In this document: in pieces, positions 49,801 through 60,439 of the stretch | Layout: each line of letters starts with the position of its first letter | Numbering within the stretch: position 1 is the first letter of the stretch | Origin: Branchinecta lynchi | Taxonomy: Eukaryota; Arthropoda; Branchiopoda; Anostraca; Branchinectidae | Length of the DNA stretch: 64,000 nucleotides | Assembly (NCBI GenBank): GCA_023053575.1 | Contig: JAKZAP010000004.1 | Span: 17,061,624 to 17,125,623, forward strand | Direction: 5' to 3' | Made by a program: the position numbers and the translations under genes | The notes under the pieces: generated by a model | Seen by the model: the letters and a program-made list of their open reading frames with translations, nothing else | The model's database searches: none | Told to the model about the DNA's origin: nothing

Positions 49801-52800
49801 ACACAAAAATAACGATTTATAGAGGCTTTTCTCTCCGATCTGTGTGTTTTTTGTACTTTCTTGTCCGACCAGCAGGCAACCCCCCCCCTAAATAAATTCC
49901 TGGATACGGGCCTGAATGAGACCAAATAAACAGGTTAAATCACCGAATTTACCCAAGGACGGACCGAATGTGGCGAAATCGATGCGGACTGAATAAGAGT
50001 TGGATGAAATATCGAATTCGGTCACGAATCAGAACCAAATGAATCTGACTAATAACCGAATTACGAAATGTACTGACCGAACAGAGACGGACTTGCCCAA
50101 TTTCGAAATGCGGCGACAAACGATTTTTATGAAAAGGGCATCACGGCTTCGGCGAAAATTTGACCGAATGCCCAAAACGTAGGGGGAGCGCTGCTCCCCC
50201 CCGCCCCCCCCCCCCCCCCCCCCCCCCCCCCCCACCCCCTCGGGACACCCCTGCTCATAGCCATGGAAGTCCTACAAGTTGAGCTGCTTAGTACCGGGAA
50301 AGAAAAAAGTAGAGCTGATAGATTTTCTTATATTTACGGGTGCTTAACTGTCTTTGTAGGAGTCGCCGGAATGGGGTAGTTTAGGTTGTGTTAAAAGACT
50401 AGTTGAGGGTTGAGAATTCCTCCTAGCGATATCCTTACCCTATCTTCTTTAGTTTTCAAAATTCAGCGGAGAGTTTCGATTTAGTTAGATTTCTGGTACA
50501 AAGTTTTTCTCTAAAGGATTTTTTTTTTTTTGTGTGTGAAGTAAGAGGCGTGAAAGCCTTGATCAGCATTATATTTTTTAGAACGAGAAGTTTCTGGTCT
50601 TGAAGAAACAAGGAACCATAGATCGAAACTTTTACTCGTCATCTACCTCACTGACCTCTGTAGAGAGCTTGGAAGGATGCGCGACGCCTCCCCGCTCCCA
50701 CCCCCCTTTATCTCAGTACAAACCTCAGGAAACTCGTGATACTCTTAACGAACAAAACTCCCCTCTTAAGAACATTCCCTCCTCCCGCAATCCGGTCTAC
50801 TTATCCGACGACTACCTTGCCCTTGCGTTAGGACCACCTGGGTCCGGCGGACCTATGTCGAAAATGCCAGGAAGAGAATCGGACGCTGAGACTGCTCCAT
50901 TTCTTCCGCCGAGGAAAAAGCAAGTCACTAAAGTATCGGCTTCACAGCCATCGAACAAAGAGAATGAACAGACTGAAGTGTCAACTGATAAGGTGAGTAT
51001 CGTTTGTATCCTACACCCCGACTGATCGGACTGATGTTGATGAATTAATCACGGCCTTTGTTCATGATTGCAGCTATATTAAAGGCGGTTAAGAGGAGAA
51101 ATTGTTCTTTCCTTAATTGACAGGCAACCCAAGTTGATGCGTAGATAGGAGTCCCGGAGATAGGAAAGAAACAAGATCATGTCTGTTTCTTGCCGACTGC
51201 GTCTTTCAGCTAAATGAGGTTGTACGGCAATGCCTGTAGTTATGTGGGGAGGTACAAGATTAGATTTGTGTCTGTTTTCCGTGGTCTTACGGAACTTCCT
51301 TTGCGAGCGAAGTCGGATCAACACAAAGAGATCCTTTTTCCTTAGAAACGCCCATTATAGTAATTTATTATTGTTATTATTGTTATTGGGATCCCAAAAC
51401 GTAAGTGGAGGGATACCTATGACATCGCAAAAATGTCCGTCTGTCTGTCTGTCTGTGAGCACGATAACTCTCGAAGGGAATGAGATATTTTGATGAAACT
51501 TGGTGTGAGGGTTCATTGGGTCAAGGGTAAGGTCAAGTTCGTAGATGGGCTATGTAGCTCTTCATTTAAGGATGGGGGTTCAAATTAAGGGGAAAACAAC
51601 ATATTTTTAAACAGCTAATGTGATAGTCGATTATGGGGTAATAAGGCATGCTGAGCACGATAGTGAAAACCATTTTCTCGCCGGAAAAGTGGTTCGTCGG
51701 GAATCCGGCAAAGACCGGTAAGTTGGTTAAAAGTAAAAGTTTTATTTGGAGTTGATTAAAGGGTCGATTTCGAGGCAAGAAGACATGCTAAACACGATGG
51801 TAAAAACCATTTTCTCGCCGAACAAGTAGTTCGTCCGGAATCCGGTGAAACCCGGAAAGTTGGTTAAAAGTAAAAGTTTCAATTGAAGTTGATTAAATGT
51901 TCGGTTTAGGGATAAAAAGACATGCTGAACACGATGGTGAAAGCCATTTTCTCGCCGGACAACTGATTAGACCGGAATCCGGCCAAAACCAAAAAAATTG
52001 TTAAGAGCAAAAGTTCGATTAGATGACAGATTAAGGGGTAAGAAGAGGGGCGAGTCTGTATATGACAATCATTTTTTTCTCGGACACATAATTAGTCCGG
52101 AATCCGGTTTTAACCGGAATTTTGTTTTAAGTCAAACTTTTATTCAAAGTTGATTAGATACTCAGCATCCTCAATTTTTGAAAGGAACCGCAGACCAAGG
52201 CCAAGGAACAACGGCATCAAGAAGGCCTTTGGCCATAGCCTGTGGATTTCGTTCTTTGGCCGTTGGACTGAGGAGTAAAAACGCCTTAAAAGCAGACAGG
52301 CTACCGGGAAAGGTTTGCCAAAACACCTAAGGCGTATTCTCGTCGTTCCCCGAGGACTCCTCGGAGAATCGAAAGGGACAGCGAGAATAGAGGGAGTCAC
52401 GCCACGCGGATTCCGCGTACAGAAAACAGCGAGAACACGGGGAATGCGTCCAAAACGGATTTTGTTGGAAACAAAAAATATGCAGTTGACGAAATTAGTT
52501 TGGATCCACTTTATTTTTCGTTTTCGTTTTTAGTTAATTTTATATTGCACTAACACCAGCAAAATTGATTCCCCTCCGAATCTGAAAGGGAGTCCTTTTT
52601 GATGACGGAGATGATAATCGGAGCATTCCCCGTCCGTTGGGACTCGCGAGAATACGGGGAGTGAGTTCCCGGACAAACAAAAACGCGGGGAATCCTCAAG
52701 TGGAGTCCTCGGGGAACGGCGAGAATACGCCTCTAATAAGCACAGCTGCTAATCACAGGCGTGTTGTAAGGCATGCAAACACGCAGCTATTGTTCAGGAC

Positions 52801-55800
52801 CTCAACGTGTCTGTGCTTGACCATTTTTCCACTTTCCATCTTAAAGATTTATGTACTTGATTAGTCCTTTTTTTATGGCACTTGCCCTTCGGGCAAGTGC
52901 CATATAGCGATTGTGATTTCTGTCCGTCAGTCCGTCGGTCCCGGTTTTGCTAGTTCGGGCACTTCAAGATAAACTAGGACGATGAAACTTGGCAGGCGTA
53001 TCAGGGACTGGACCAGATTAAATTAGAAATAGTTGTTTCCCCGATCCGACCATCTGGAGGGGAGTGGAGGGAGTGGGAATCCGAAAAAATTAGGAAAAAT
53101 GAAATATTTTTAGCTTATGAACGGATGATCGGATCTTAATGAAACTTGATATATGGAAGGAACTCATGTCTCAGATGTTCCATTTTAAATCTAGACCGGA
53201 TCCGGTGACACTGTGGGGAGCTGGAGGGGATAACGGGAAATATTGAGAAACACTTAGAGTGGAGGGATCGGGATAAAACTTGGTGAGAAGAACAAGCACA
53301 AGTCCTAGATGCGTCATTGACATAACCGGCGCGGATCCGTTCACTTTGGGGCAGTTGGGGAGGGGGGGGGGGGGAGTCCGAATTTCTAGTGGTCCCGTGA
53401 GTCCGTTGCTTCCTGATGTGCTAGGACGGTGAGAATTGGCAGGCGTTTCAAGGACCCGACCAAATGAAATAGGAAATAGTCACTTCCCCGATCCGACCAT
53501 CTGGGGGGTGGGGTGAGTGGATGGAGGGGGAAACCAAAAATTGAGGTATTTTAACTTGCGAACGGGTGATCAGATCTTGATGAAAGTTGATATTTAGGAT
53601 GACCTCCTGTCTCAGAGGTCCCACTTTAAATCCGGACCGGATCCGATGACTGGGGGGAGCTGGAGGAGGGAACCGGAAATCTTGAGAAACGCTTTGAGTG
53701 GAGGGATCTGGATGAAACTTGGTGCGAGGAACAAGCTCAAGTCCTAGATACGTCATTGATATAACTGGACAGGATCTGGGCACTGTGGGGGGGGATTGCT
53801 AGCGACCCCGCGAGTTCGGCATACTTCCTGATGTGCTAGGACGATGAAACTTAGCAGGTATGTCAGGGATCCGAACAGATTAACTTGAGAATAGTCGTTT
53901 CCCCGATCCGACCATCGTGGGGGGGGGGGTGGATCGATGGGGAGTCCGGAATCTAGTGGCGTGCTTAACTTTCGAACGGGTGATCGGATTTGAATGAAAC
54001 TTGTCAGCTGGGAAGAGCTATCGCCTCAGATGTTCAGTGTTAAGTCTGGATCGGGTCCGATACCTGTGGGGGATGGGGGGCGGGAAATTCAAGAAACGCT
54101 TAAAGCAGAGGGATTGCAGACCATCCGGAACTGCTCAGAATTGAATGAAAACAAATATCCTGTTTCTCTTCCCGAACCGCATTTTTGATGGCGGGTGTAT
54201 TTTGTGACGTTCTCATCTACTTTCTTGTACCGCCTACTCGTAACAAGTGCCATATGAGCTCGTAGCTCTTGTTGTGTTTTGCTTTTTTTTTTTTTATCCT
54301 GTCCATGTACTACGTTATCGAATGCTCTTTTTCGTTTTTGAGATCCCAAAACTTACGTGGAGGGATACCTTTTACATCGTAAAAGTTGTCCGTCTGTTAG
54401 CACCATAACTCTCGAAGGGAATGAGATATTTTGATGAAACTTGGTGTGAGGATTCTTTGGGTCAAGGGTAAGGTCAAGTTCGTAGATGGGCTCTGTAGCC
54501 CTACATTTAGGGGTGGGGGTTCAAGTTAAGGGTCAAACAAAATATTTTAAAGAGCTAATGTGATAATCGATTAAGGGGTAAGAAGACATGCTGAACAAAT
54601 GGTGAAAACGATTTTTATCGCCGGACAAGTAGTTCGTCCAAAATCTGGTAAAAACCGGAAAGTTGGTTAAAAGTAAGTTCCATTTGAAGTTGATTATATG
54701 TTCTATTTAGGGGTAAGAAGACATGCTGAACACTTATGTGAAAAGCATTTTCTAGCCGGACAACTAGTTCGCCCGGAATCCGGCCAACCCTGAACATTTG
54801 TTAAAAGCAAAAGTTTTATTTTAAGTTGATTAGATGACAGAGTTAAGGTTAAGAAGTGACGCTGAGTGTGTATATGACAACCATTTTTTACAAAGACGTA
54901 TAATTCATCCGGAATCCGGTTTTAACCGGAATTTTTGTATAAGTTAAAAGTTTTATTTAAAGTTGATTAGAATGTTCTTTATAGAGATGAGGATATACGC
55001 CGAATTCGTTTATGAATTTTCCTTTTCTTGCTGGGAAATTAGTTCGCTCGGAATTCGGCCGAAACCGGAAATTTGGCAGAAGTAAAGCAGGAAGTTTCGG
55101 TCGTATCATCAAATCGATATGGCTTATGGAGGTATATCTGAACTTGGTTTTCTCTGATGATTAGCCTGGCGAAGACTGGATCTGGCGAAGACAAGACCCA
55201 ACTGTCTGGATCAAATATTAGATTTTTTTAATCCCATTGAAACCTTTGGTCTTTTTTTTTGTACTGCGCTATTTCACCTTTCCTGTTTAGTCCATTAAGA
55301 AAATTTCATCGTCATCATCATCACACGAAAAATATCAAAATTTACAACCTCATCTGGGCTTTTTTTTCTGAAATAAAGGAAAAAGGTTGGTTAAAGCTTT
55401 TATGAAAGTTTTGCATTTACTATTCAGAATTAATTTATTGTTCAAAAAGGACTCTTCACTTTAAAATTCGAAGTTAGGAAAAATTTACTCGCAGAAATAG
55501 GGAAACCAAGAAGGAATTTAGAGAATTTACAGTAAGTAACTTTAAACGCACACAGTTCAGAAGGACGGAAAGAAGGAAAGAAAACAGACGGAAAAGAATG
55601 CCAGGAAGTTGCCGTATAAATAGAATCAAGGCATCTCTACGATACATTTCGTTTACGGGGAGTAAACGAATAACAGCACCGAATGCTCTTCTTAATTTGT
55701 CTTGTAATGTTGAATAAGGATAAGTTTCTATTCCCTTGTGTTTCGAGTGCCGAGGTTTTAAAGATAATCTCGATTAAGCGTAAGAAAGCGTAAAGATAAT

Positions 55801-56052
55801 CTTGTTTAAGCGGAAGAAAGCTAAAAACTGCATTTATCCTTAAACGCTGCGTGACTACGAACGTCATATTATTTTTACTTATAGTCCGACGGACTGACGA
55901 AAACTGTGGAAGAACAAAGTCATCAGTTGAGCGTCAAAGAAAGAACACAGAAATTCGATCGATTGGCGTCACAGTCCCCCCTTCTTCCCATGGGAATCCG
56001 AGGAAGCACCATGAGCGCCTTCAGAAGGGAGAACAAGAACAACAAACCCACG
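43696..56052 (+). CDS. Sowah: Sowah (sosondowah ankyrin-repeat family) gene, 5' part, four exons
   Basis: Exons 43696-43816, 47917-47980, 50582-50992 and 55885-56052. The first three together spell the N-terminal Sowah domain, a winged-helix-like fold: LAALRDYMIQHGGRATNHDL...FKKFLTDP, then KFRDFVNTLAVVK, then NEKFLVLKKQ. Exon 4 has the SVKERTQKFDRLAS motif that lies between the N-terminal domain and the ankyrin repeats in the family. The ankyrin repeats themselves are not found up to position 64000. Sowah neighbours Irx genes in many bilaterians, which supports both identifications. Exon 2 does not hold frame with exons 1 and 3 as the sequence stands (see exon entry), so the gene is either mis-assembled by two bases, has a splice form I cannot see, or is broken. 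Confidence 0.8.
44618..45078. mobile_element. Harbinger-like short element in Sowah intron 1
   Basis: Ends CCCTTGGTTCACACTGCTGC and the complement of GCAGCAGTGTGAACCAAGGA, flanked by TTA at 44615-44617 and 45079-45081. Three-base TTA duplications are characteristic of PIF/Harbinger elements. Interior rich in CGCA/TGCG words; no transposase. Confidence 0.8.
45650..47074 (+). repeat. Modular repeat, GGGATCCC family, longest copy
   Basis: Intact head (GGGATCCCAAAACGTAAGTG), GTCCGTCTGTCC tract, at least six ~130-bp units, intact tail. Units at about 45910-46440 are near identical to each other, pointing to recent unit amplification in this copy. Lies in Sowah intron 1. Confidence 0.87.
47917..47980 (+). 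CDS. Sowah: Sowah exon 2, conserved but out of frame with both neighbours
   Basis: Acceptor GCATTTCAG, donor GTAACG. Joined to exon 1 the exon begins K-DEARA and then meets TAA; shifting by one base gives KFRDFVNTLAVVKTRR, the expected family residues. At the other end the exon finishes in phase 1, while exon 3 begins in phase 0. The exon is 64 bases; 62 would restore both junctions. Candidate excess bases are one in the CCCGCGCCT stretch (47923-47931) and one in the GGGG run (47977-47981). Either the assembly is wrong at two places, or this copy carries real frameshifts, or an unseen micro-exon is used. Confidence 0.65.
49258..50120. repeat. Tandem array of ~190-bp units inside the hAT-like element
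   Basis: AATCAGAACC recurs at about 49277, 49457, 49652 and 50027; removing the nested 170-bp element and its 8-bp duplication makes the spacings 180, 195 and 197. Each unit holds GGACGGACCGAATG, GCGGCGAAATCGATGC and versions of ACCGAATTCGGT. Confidence 0.8.
49745..49914 (+). mobile_element. hAT-like short element nested in the satellite array
   Basis: Ends CAAGGCCGTATCCAGG and CCTGGATACGGGCCTG, target duplication AATGAGAC (49737-49744 and 49915-49922). The uninterrupted site exists in the neighbouring array unit near 49545, which proves the insertion point. Confidence 0.92.
50582..50992 (+). CDS. Sowah: Sowah exon 3, end of N-terminal domain and low-complexity linker
   Basis: 137 codons, phase 0 to 0, acceptor TATTTTTTAG, donor GTGAGT. 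It starts NEKFLVLKKQ, the last strand of the Sowah N-terminal domain, then IDRNFYSSSTSLTSVESLEG, Pro/Ser-rich sequence, SRNPVYLSDDYLAL, PFLPPRKKQVTK and a Glu/Lys/Ser-rich end. Such disordered linkers are usual in the family between the N-terminal domain and the ankyrin repeats. Long open frame, higher GC and good splice sites support it. Confidence 0.85.
51388..52160 (+). repeat. Modular repeat, GGGATCCC family, 3'-truncated copy
   Basis: Intact head, a few units, then it stops after GTTGATTAGATACTCAG and is followed by unrelated sequence leading into a TIR element. Lies in Sowah intron 3. Confidence 0.83.
52328..52734. mobile_element. Inverted-repeat element with ~31-bp ends, Sowah intron 3
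   Basis: AAGGCGTATTCTCGTCGTTC with CCCGAGGACTCC at the left is repeated inverted as GGAGTCCTCGGGGAACGG with CGAGAATACGCC at the right. Flanking CTA on both sides fits a 3-bp target duplication. Superfamily tentative (Harbinger-like). Confidence 0.72.
52875..54275 (+). repeat. Hairpin-headed repeat element, copy 1
   Basis: Opens with a perfect 13-bp stem, ATGGCACTTGCCC, triloop TTC, GGGCAAGTGCCAT, then ATAGCGATTGT and a GTCCGTC tract. The body has units of about 415-450 bp containing CTAGGACGATGAAACTTGGC and CCCCGATCCGACCATC plus G runs. Ends ACAAGTGCCATATGAGCTCG then TAGCTCTTGTTG. Non-coding; lies in Sowah intron 3. Confidence 0.85.
54340..55254 (+). repeat. Modular repeat, GGGATCCC family, copy in Sowah intron 3
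   Basis: Head is GAGATCCCAAAACTTACGTG (one base off consensus), fewer units, tail AATCCCATTGAAACC then TTTGGTCTTT. More diverged than the 45650 copy. Confidence 0.83.
55885..56052 (+). CDS. Sowah: Sowah exon 4, VKERT motif
   Basis: 56 codons, phase 0 to 0, acceptor TTACTTATAG, donor GTGAGA. It encodes SDGLTKTVEEQSHQ, LSVKERTQKFDRLASQ, then a basic Asn/Lys/Arg-rich end (FRRENKNNKPT). The VKERT---F-R-AS motif is a Sowah family signature upstream of the ankyrin repeats. It joins exon 3 in frame. Confidence 0.82.
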
Positions 56053-57079
56053 GTGAGAACAATATCTTTTCTTCTAAAGAGTCTCTACCTGGGTTAGAAG
56101 TGATTTGCCTAGAGCTACAGGTATAAGTCAAGTAAAAACAGGGAGGGTTGATGAAACTCAAAAGTTTTTTTCAGGAAGGCTGGGAAAGTTGGTTAGCAGC
56201 AAAGGTTGTGTATTTTTTGGGGATTTGCTTGGATTTCTGTCGAACTAGGTCACTTCACAAAAAATCAACGAAGAAACCAACGAATATACTGAAACTACCG
56301 GCGAATTTTGTTTTGAATTTTTGTTTTTTTGTTGGTTTTCTGCTTTATTTTCGTTTTCTTGGTGGCTGATCTTCATCCTCGTTTCTGCATTTTTTCTCGA
56401 AATTTTCTGCCTGCGCTGAAGAAGGGAGGTGGTTGTCCTCCCGAATTATTCGCCTTTTATTTCAGTATATTCGTTGGCATTTACAAACCCCAATTTTGTT
56501 GGTTTCTTCGTTGATTTTTGTGTGATATGTCAGGCCAATGTGGTTTACGAAACTATCTTCATCTAGGTCACGGATCTGTCCTTTGAGTCTTTTTTTTCAG
56601 GTGAGGATCTCTGTAGTATCCTATTAGTCATCCGCGATTCTTAATACCCTTGCTAGACTTCTATGCTTTTTTTTGCGTCTGTTCGGAACCAACACCTTCT
56701 CTCGATTCGCCTCTTGTCTGATGCCAGCTCAGTGCTGCGAGGAATTTGCGCCTTCACGAAAGAAACGCTCTCTTGGGGGCAGGGTTGGTGCATAGGCTAT
56801 GCAAGAATTCTTCAAAAACAACAAAACTAGCATGTTGTAAAGGACTTGGATGCCTTTAAAAAAAAATATGGTGTCCATGCATTGTCACTTGTTCTTTAAG
56901 CATAGTTGTCTGTATTCTGCTTGTAGGCTAATAGATATTACGGGCCCGTGCAGTTCTGTGGGTCGTCTCATGTTGTAATAACAATTCTCTGATGATACCA
57001 CCATTTCGCCAATTGGTCTTGCACTTTCGGAGGTTATTCGGTGGTTGGTCAGCAAGAACCAGGGTGTACGAGTTGCTTC

Positions 57080-57205
57080 AGGATACTTTGGGTTACTCAG
57101 GGTTACTTTTGGTTACATTGGGTTACTTTGGGTTACTTTGGGTTACATTGGGTTACTTTGGGTTACGTTAGGTTACATTGGGTTACTTTGAAATACTTTT
57201 GGGTT
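57080..57205 (+). repeat. GGTTACTTTG minisatellite
   Basis: About twelve 10-bp units of GGTTACTTTG with ACATTG and ACGTTA variants. ACCAGGGTGTACGA stands before and CCAGGGTGTACGAAG after the array, so the flanks are also duplicated. Confidence 0.85.
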
Positions 57206-57331
57206 ACTTTCCAGGGTGTACGAAGTTACTTTTGGTGACCAACCCTGGGTTCGTTGACATACAGCTCTCACTCACATTTATCACTATGGTGTCCATTACT
57301 TGCATGCGCTGTGCGTTTGTGACCGTTTTTT

Positions 57332-60187
57332 ATGGCACTTGAGCTTACTCAAGTGCCATATAGCGATTGTTATTTCTGTCCGTCAGTCGGTCTGTCGGTC
57401 CCGGTTTTGCTAGTTCGGGCACTTCCAGATAAGCTAGGACGATGAAACTTGGCAAGCATATCAGGAACTGGACCAGATTAAATTAGAAATTGTCGCTTCC
57501 TCGATCCGACCATCTGGAGGGGAGTGGAGGGAGGGGGAATCCGGAAAAAATAGGAAAAATGAGATATTTTTAGCTTACGAACGGGTGATCGGATCTTCAT
57601 GAAACTTACTACATGGAAGGACTTCGTGTCTCAGACCCTCCATTTTAAATCCAGACCGGATCCGGTGACACTGGGGGGAGTTAGAGGGGGAAACCGGAAA
57701 TCTTGGAAAACACTTAGAGTGGAGGGATCCGAATGAAACTTGGTGGAAAGTACAAGTAAAAGTCCTAGATACGTGACTGATATAACCGGAACGGATCCGC
57801 TCACTTTGGGGGAGTTGGGGGGGGGGGGGAGAAGTCCGAATTTGTAGTGATCCCGCGAGTTCCGTGCTTCCTGATGTGCTGGGACGATGGAATTTGACAG
57901 GCATGTCTGGGACCCGACCAGCTTAAATAGGAAATCATCAATTCCCCGATTCGACCATCTGGGGGGGGGGGGGGGAGTGGAGGGAGGGTGAAGCCAAAAT
58001 TTGAGGTATTTTTAGCTTGCGAACGGGTGATCGGATCTTGATGAAAATTGATATTTAGGATGACCTCGTGTCTCAGACACCTCACTTTAAATCCGGGCCG
58101 GATCCGATGACACTGGGGGGAGTTGGAGGAGGGAACCGGAAATTTTGAGAAACGCTTAAAGTGGAGGGATCGGGATGAAACTTGGTGGGAAAAACAAGCA
58201 CAGGTCCTAGAAACGTCATTGACATAACCGGACCGGATCAGGGCACTGTGGGGGAGTTGGGGTGGGGAACCGGAAATTTTGAGAAACGCTTAAAGTGGAG
58301 GGATCGGGATGAAACTTGGTGGGAAAAACAAGCACAGGTCCTAGACACGTCATTGACATAACCGGACCGGATCAGGGCACTGTGGGGGAGTTGGGGTGGG
58401 GGTCGTGATTTCTAGCGATCCCGCGAGTTCGGCATACTTCCTGGTGTCCTAGGGCGATGAAAATTGGCAAGTATGTCAGGGATCCGAACAGATTGACTTG
58501 AGAACAGCCGTTTCCCCGACCCGACCATCGTGCGGGGAGTGGGTGGATGGGGAGTCCGGAATCTAGTGGCGTGCATAATTTTTGAACGGGTGATCGGATC
58601 TTGATGAAAATTGATATTTAGGATGACCTTGTGTCTCAGACACCTCACTTTAAATCCGGGCCGGATCCGATGATACTGGGGGGAGTTGGAGGAGGGAACC
58701 GGAAATTTTGAGAAACGCTTAAAGTGGAGGGATCGGGATGAAACTTGGTGGGAAAAACAAGCACAGGTCCTAGACACGTCATTGACATAACCGGACCGGA
58801 TCAGGGCACTGTGGGGGAGTTGGGGTGGGGGGTCCGGATTTCTAGCGATCCCGCGAGTTCGGCATACTTCCTGATGTCCTAGGGCGATGAAACTTGGCAG
58901 GTATGTCAGGGATCCGAATAGATTGACTTGAGAACAGCAGTTTCCCCGACCCGACCATCGTGGGGGGAGTGGGTGGATGGGGAGTCCGGAATCTAGTGGC
59001 GTGCATAACTTTTGAACGGGTGATCGGATTTGAATGAAACTTGTCTGGTGAGCTATCGCCTCGGACGTTCAGTGTCACGTCCGGGTCGGGTCCGATACCT
59101 GTGGGGATGGGGGGGGGGGGGGGGGTGGAAAACTCAAGAAACTCTAAAAGCAGAGGGATTGGGACGAAACTTAATGGATGGAACAAGCATTAGGCCTAGA
59201 TGAAATTGACGGAGCCAGATGGTTTCGGGGCTCTGTGGGGGGAGTTGGAGGGGGTTTCCTGGAATTCCGGTAGTCGTGAGTTAGAATAGTTCCAGATGTA
59301 AAACGACAACGAAACTTTGCAGGCATATTAGCGACCCGACTTATCTTGACTTAAAAACCTGACACAACTTACCCCCGGAAACTTCCGTTCCTAGATCGGA
59401 GCATTTTTGGGGGAGCAAGAGAAGAGAAATATGGACTTCTATAAATTGCGAACGAGTGGTCTGATTCGAGTGAAACTTCATGGGTGATACGAATCGATGG
59501 CCTCGACATGTAAAACATGCGTTCGAACCATATGCGACCACGATTAGGGGAATTGGGGGTGGGGGGACTTTTGACATGCACAAAAACCAAACGGATGGAC
59601 CGAATGAGATGCAATTCGACAGTGCCGAGTTTATGCGGCCTAGATTTGTTATTTGGCGTCTGGGCCGGATTCGGCCAAGGTAGGGGGGGGGGGGGGGTAC
59701 TGGAAACTTGCAGATAGGCTATGCTCCAATTTCAGTCAAACTTGATGAGGGAATTAAGAGATTGGGCCCGAACCGGCTCCGACAACGTTGGTGGGAAGGG
59801 GGGGGTACCGGAACTTTCCAAAAATGCTCAGATTCGAGTGAAACTTGGTAGACATGCATGCATAAACGAAGATGCTTTAGGTGGTCGATTTTTTTTTTTA
59901 TTCCGAACCAGATTCGGCCACGGTAGGTGGAAATAGAGTGAGTACCGGAAATCGTGTAGCACGTCTAGGGATCAAACAAATGGATTTATTGGGATGAAAG
60001 TTTGAACAGTCATGTGCGTTTGCAATCGAGACGATGCCGGAACTGCTCAGAAATGAGTGAAACTAAATATCCTATTTCTATTTACGAACCGCCTTTTTGG
60101 ATGGCGGGTGTATTTTGTGACGTTTTCATCTACTTTCTTGTACAGCCTACTCGTACAAGTGCCATATGAGCTCGTAGCTCTTGTTGT
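57332..60187 (+). repeat. Hairpin-headed repeat element, copy 2 (longest)
   Basis: Head stem ATGGCACTTGAG, loop CTTA, CTCAAGTGCCAT. The body has more units than the other copies; 58140-58400 and 58680-58830 are near-identical, a sign of recent unit duplication. Ends ACAAGTGCCATATGAGCTCG, TAGCTCTTGTTG. Several poly-G runs of 9 to 17. Confidence 0.85.
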
Positions 60188-60352
60188 AAACCGTTGCACT
60201 CTTAAACGTATACTCCGCATCCTTTTACGCTCCGAAGCCCTACGTCTCTAATCTTTCCATGAATTTTCATTTCCGTTACCTACGTAATTTGTCGCACTTA
60301 ACGGCACTATATTGATTTTTACTTTTGCCATGTTTGGCTCTTTTTGAGGCAG

Positions 60353-60439
60353 ATCAAGCTCCCGCCTGTTGCTTCCTACCAGCTCACTGGTCAGAACTAC
60401 CGGTTGTGCAAGTTTGTCCGTGTTCCCGTCAAAACTAGA
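60353..60439 (+). CDS. Possible further Sowah exon (weak)
   Basis: After a pyrimidine-rich stretch and CAG at 60350-60352, phase 0, the sequence stays open for 29 codons (IKLPPVASYQLTGQNYRLCK and on) before TGA. The phase fits exon 4 and the sequence is unique, unlike the repeats on either side. No good GT donor is visible and I recognise no motif, so it may be chance. Confidence 0.2.

Larger units (their letters stand above)
48328..50253. mobile_element. Non-autonomous hAT-like element, 1.93 kb, with satellite interior
   Basis: Terminal inverted repeats CAGGGGTGTCCCGAG and CTCGGGACACCCCTG, flanked by a perfect 8-bp target duplication CTCATAGC (48320-48327 and 50254-50261). CAG ends and an 8-bp duplication fit the hAT superfamily. 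No transposase frame. The right half (about 49258-50120) is a tandem array of ~180-197-bp units marked by the palindrome ACCGAATTCGGT. A second element is nested at 49745-49914. It sits in Sowah intron 2. Confidence 0.9.
47981..50581 (+). other. Sowah intron 2
   Basis: 2.6 kb, of which 1.93 kb is one hAT-like element with a nested second element (48328-50253). The last 330 bases before exon 3 are unique, with a poly-T tract at 50520-50531. Confidence 0.75.
50993..55884 (+). other. Sowah intron 3
   Basis: 4.9 kb, largely repeats: truncated modular copy (51388-52160), TIR element (52328-52734), hairpin-headed element (52875-54275) and another modular copy (54340-55254). About 55260-55884 is AT-rich unique sequence. 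Confidence 0.75.

Noticed and set aside
49258..50120. CRISPR-like spaced repeats
   Set aside because: Units are ~190 bp and diverge along their length, without constant short repeats and unique spacers, and they lie inside a eukaryotic transposon.
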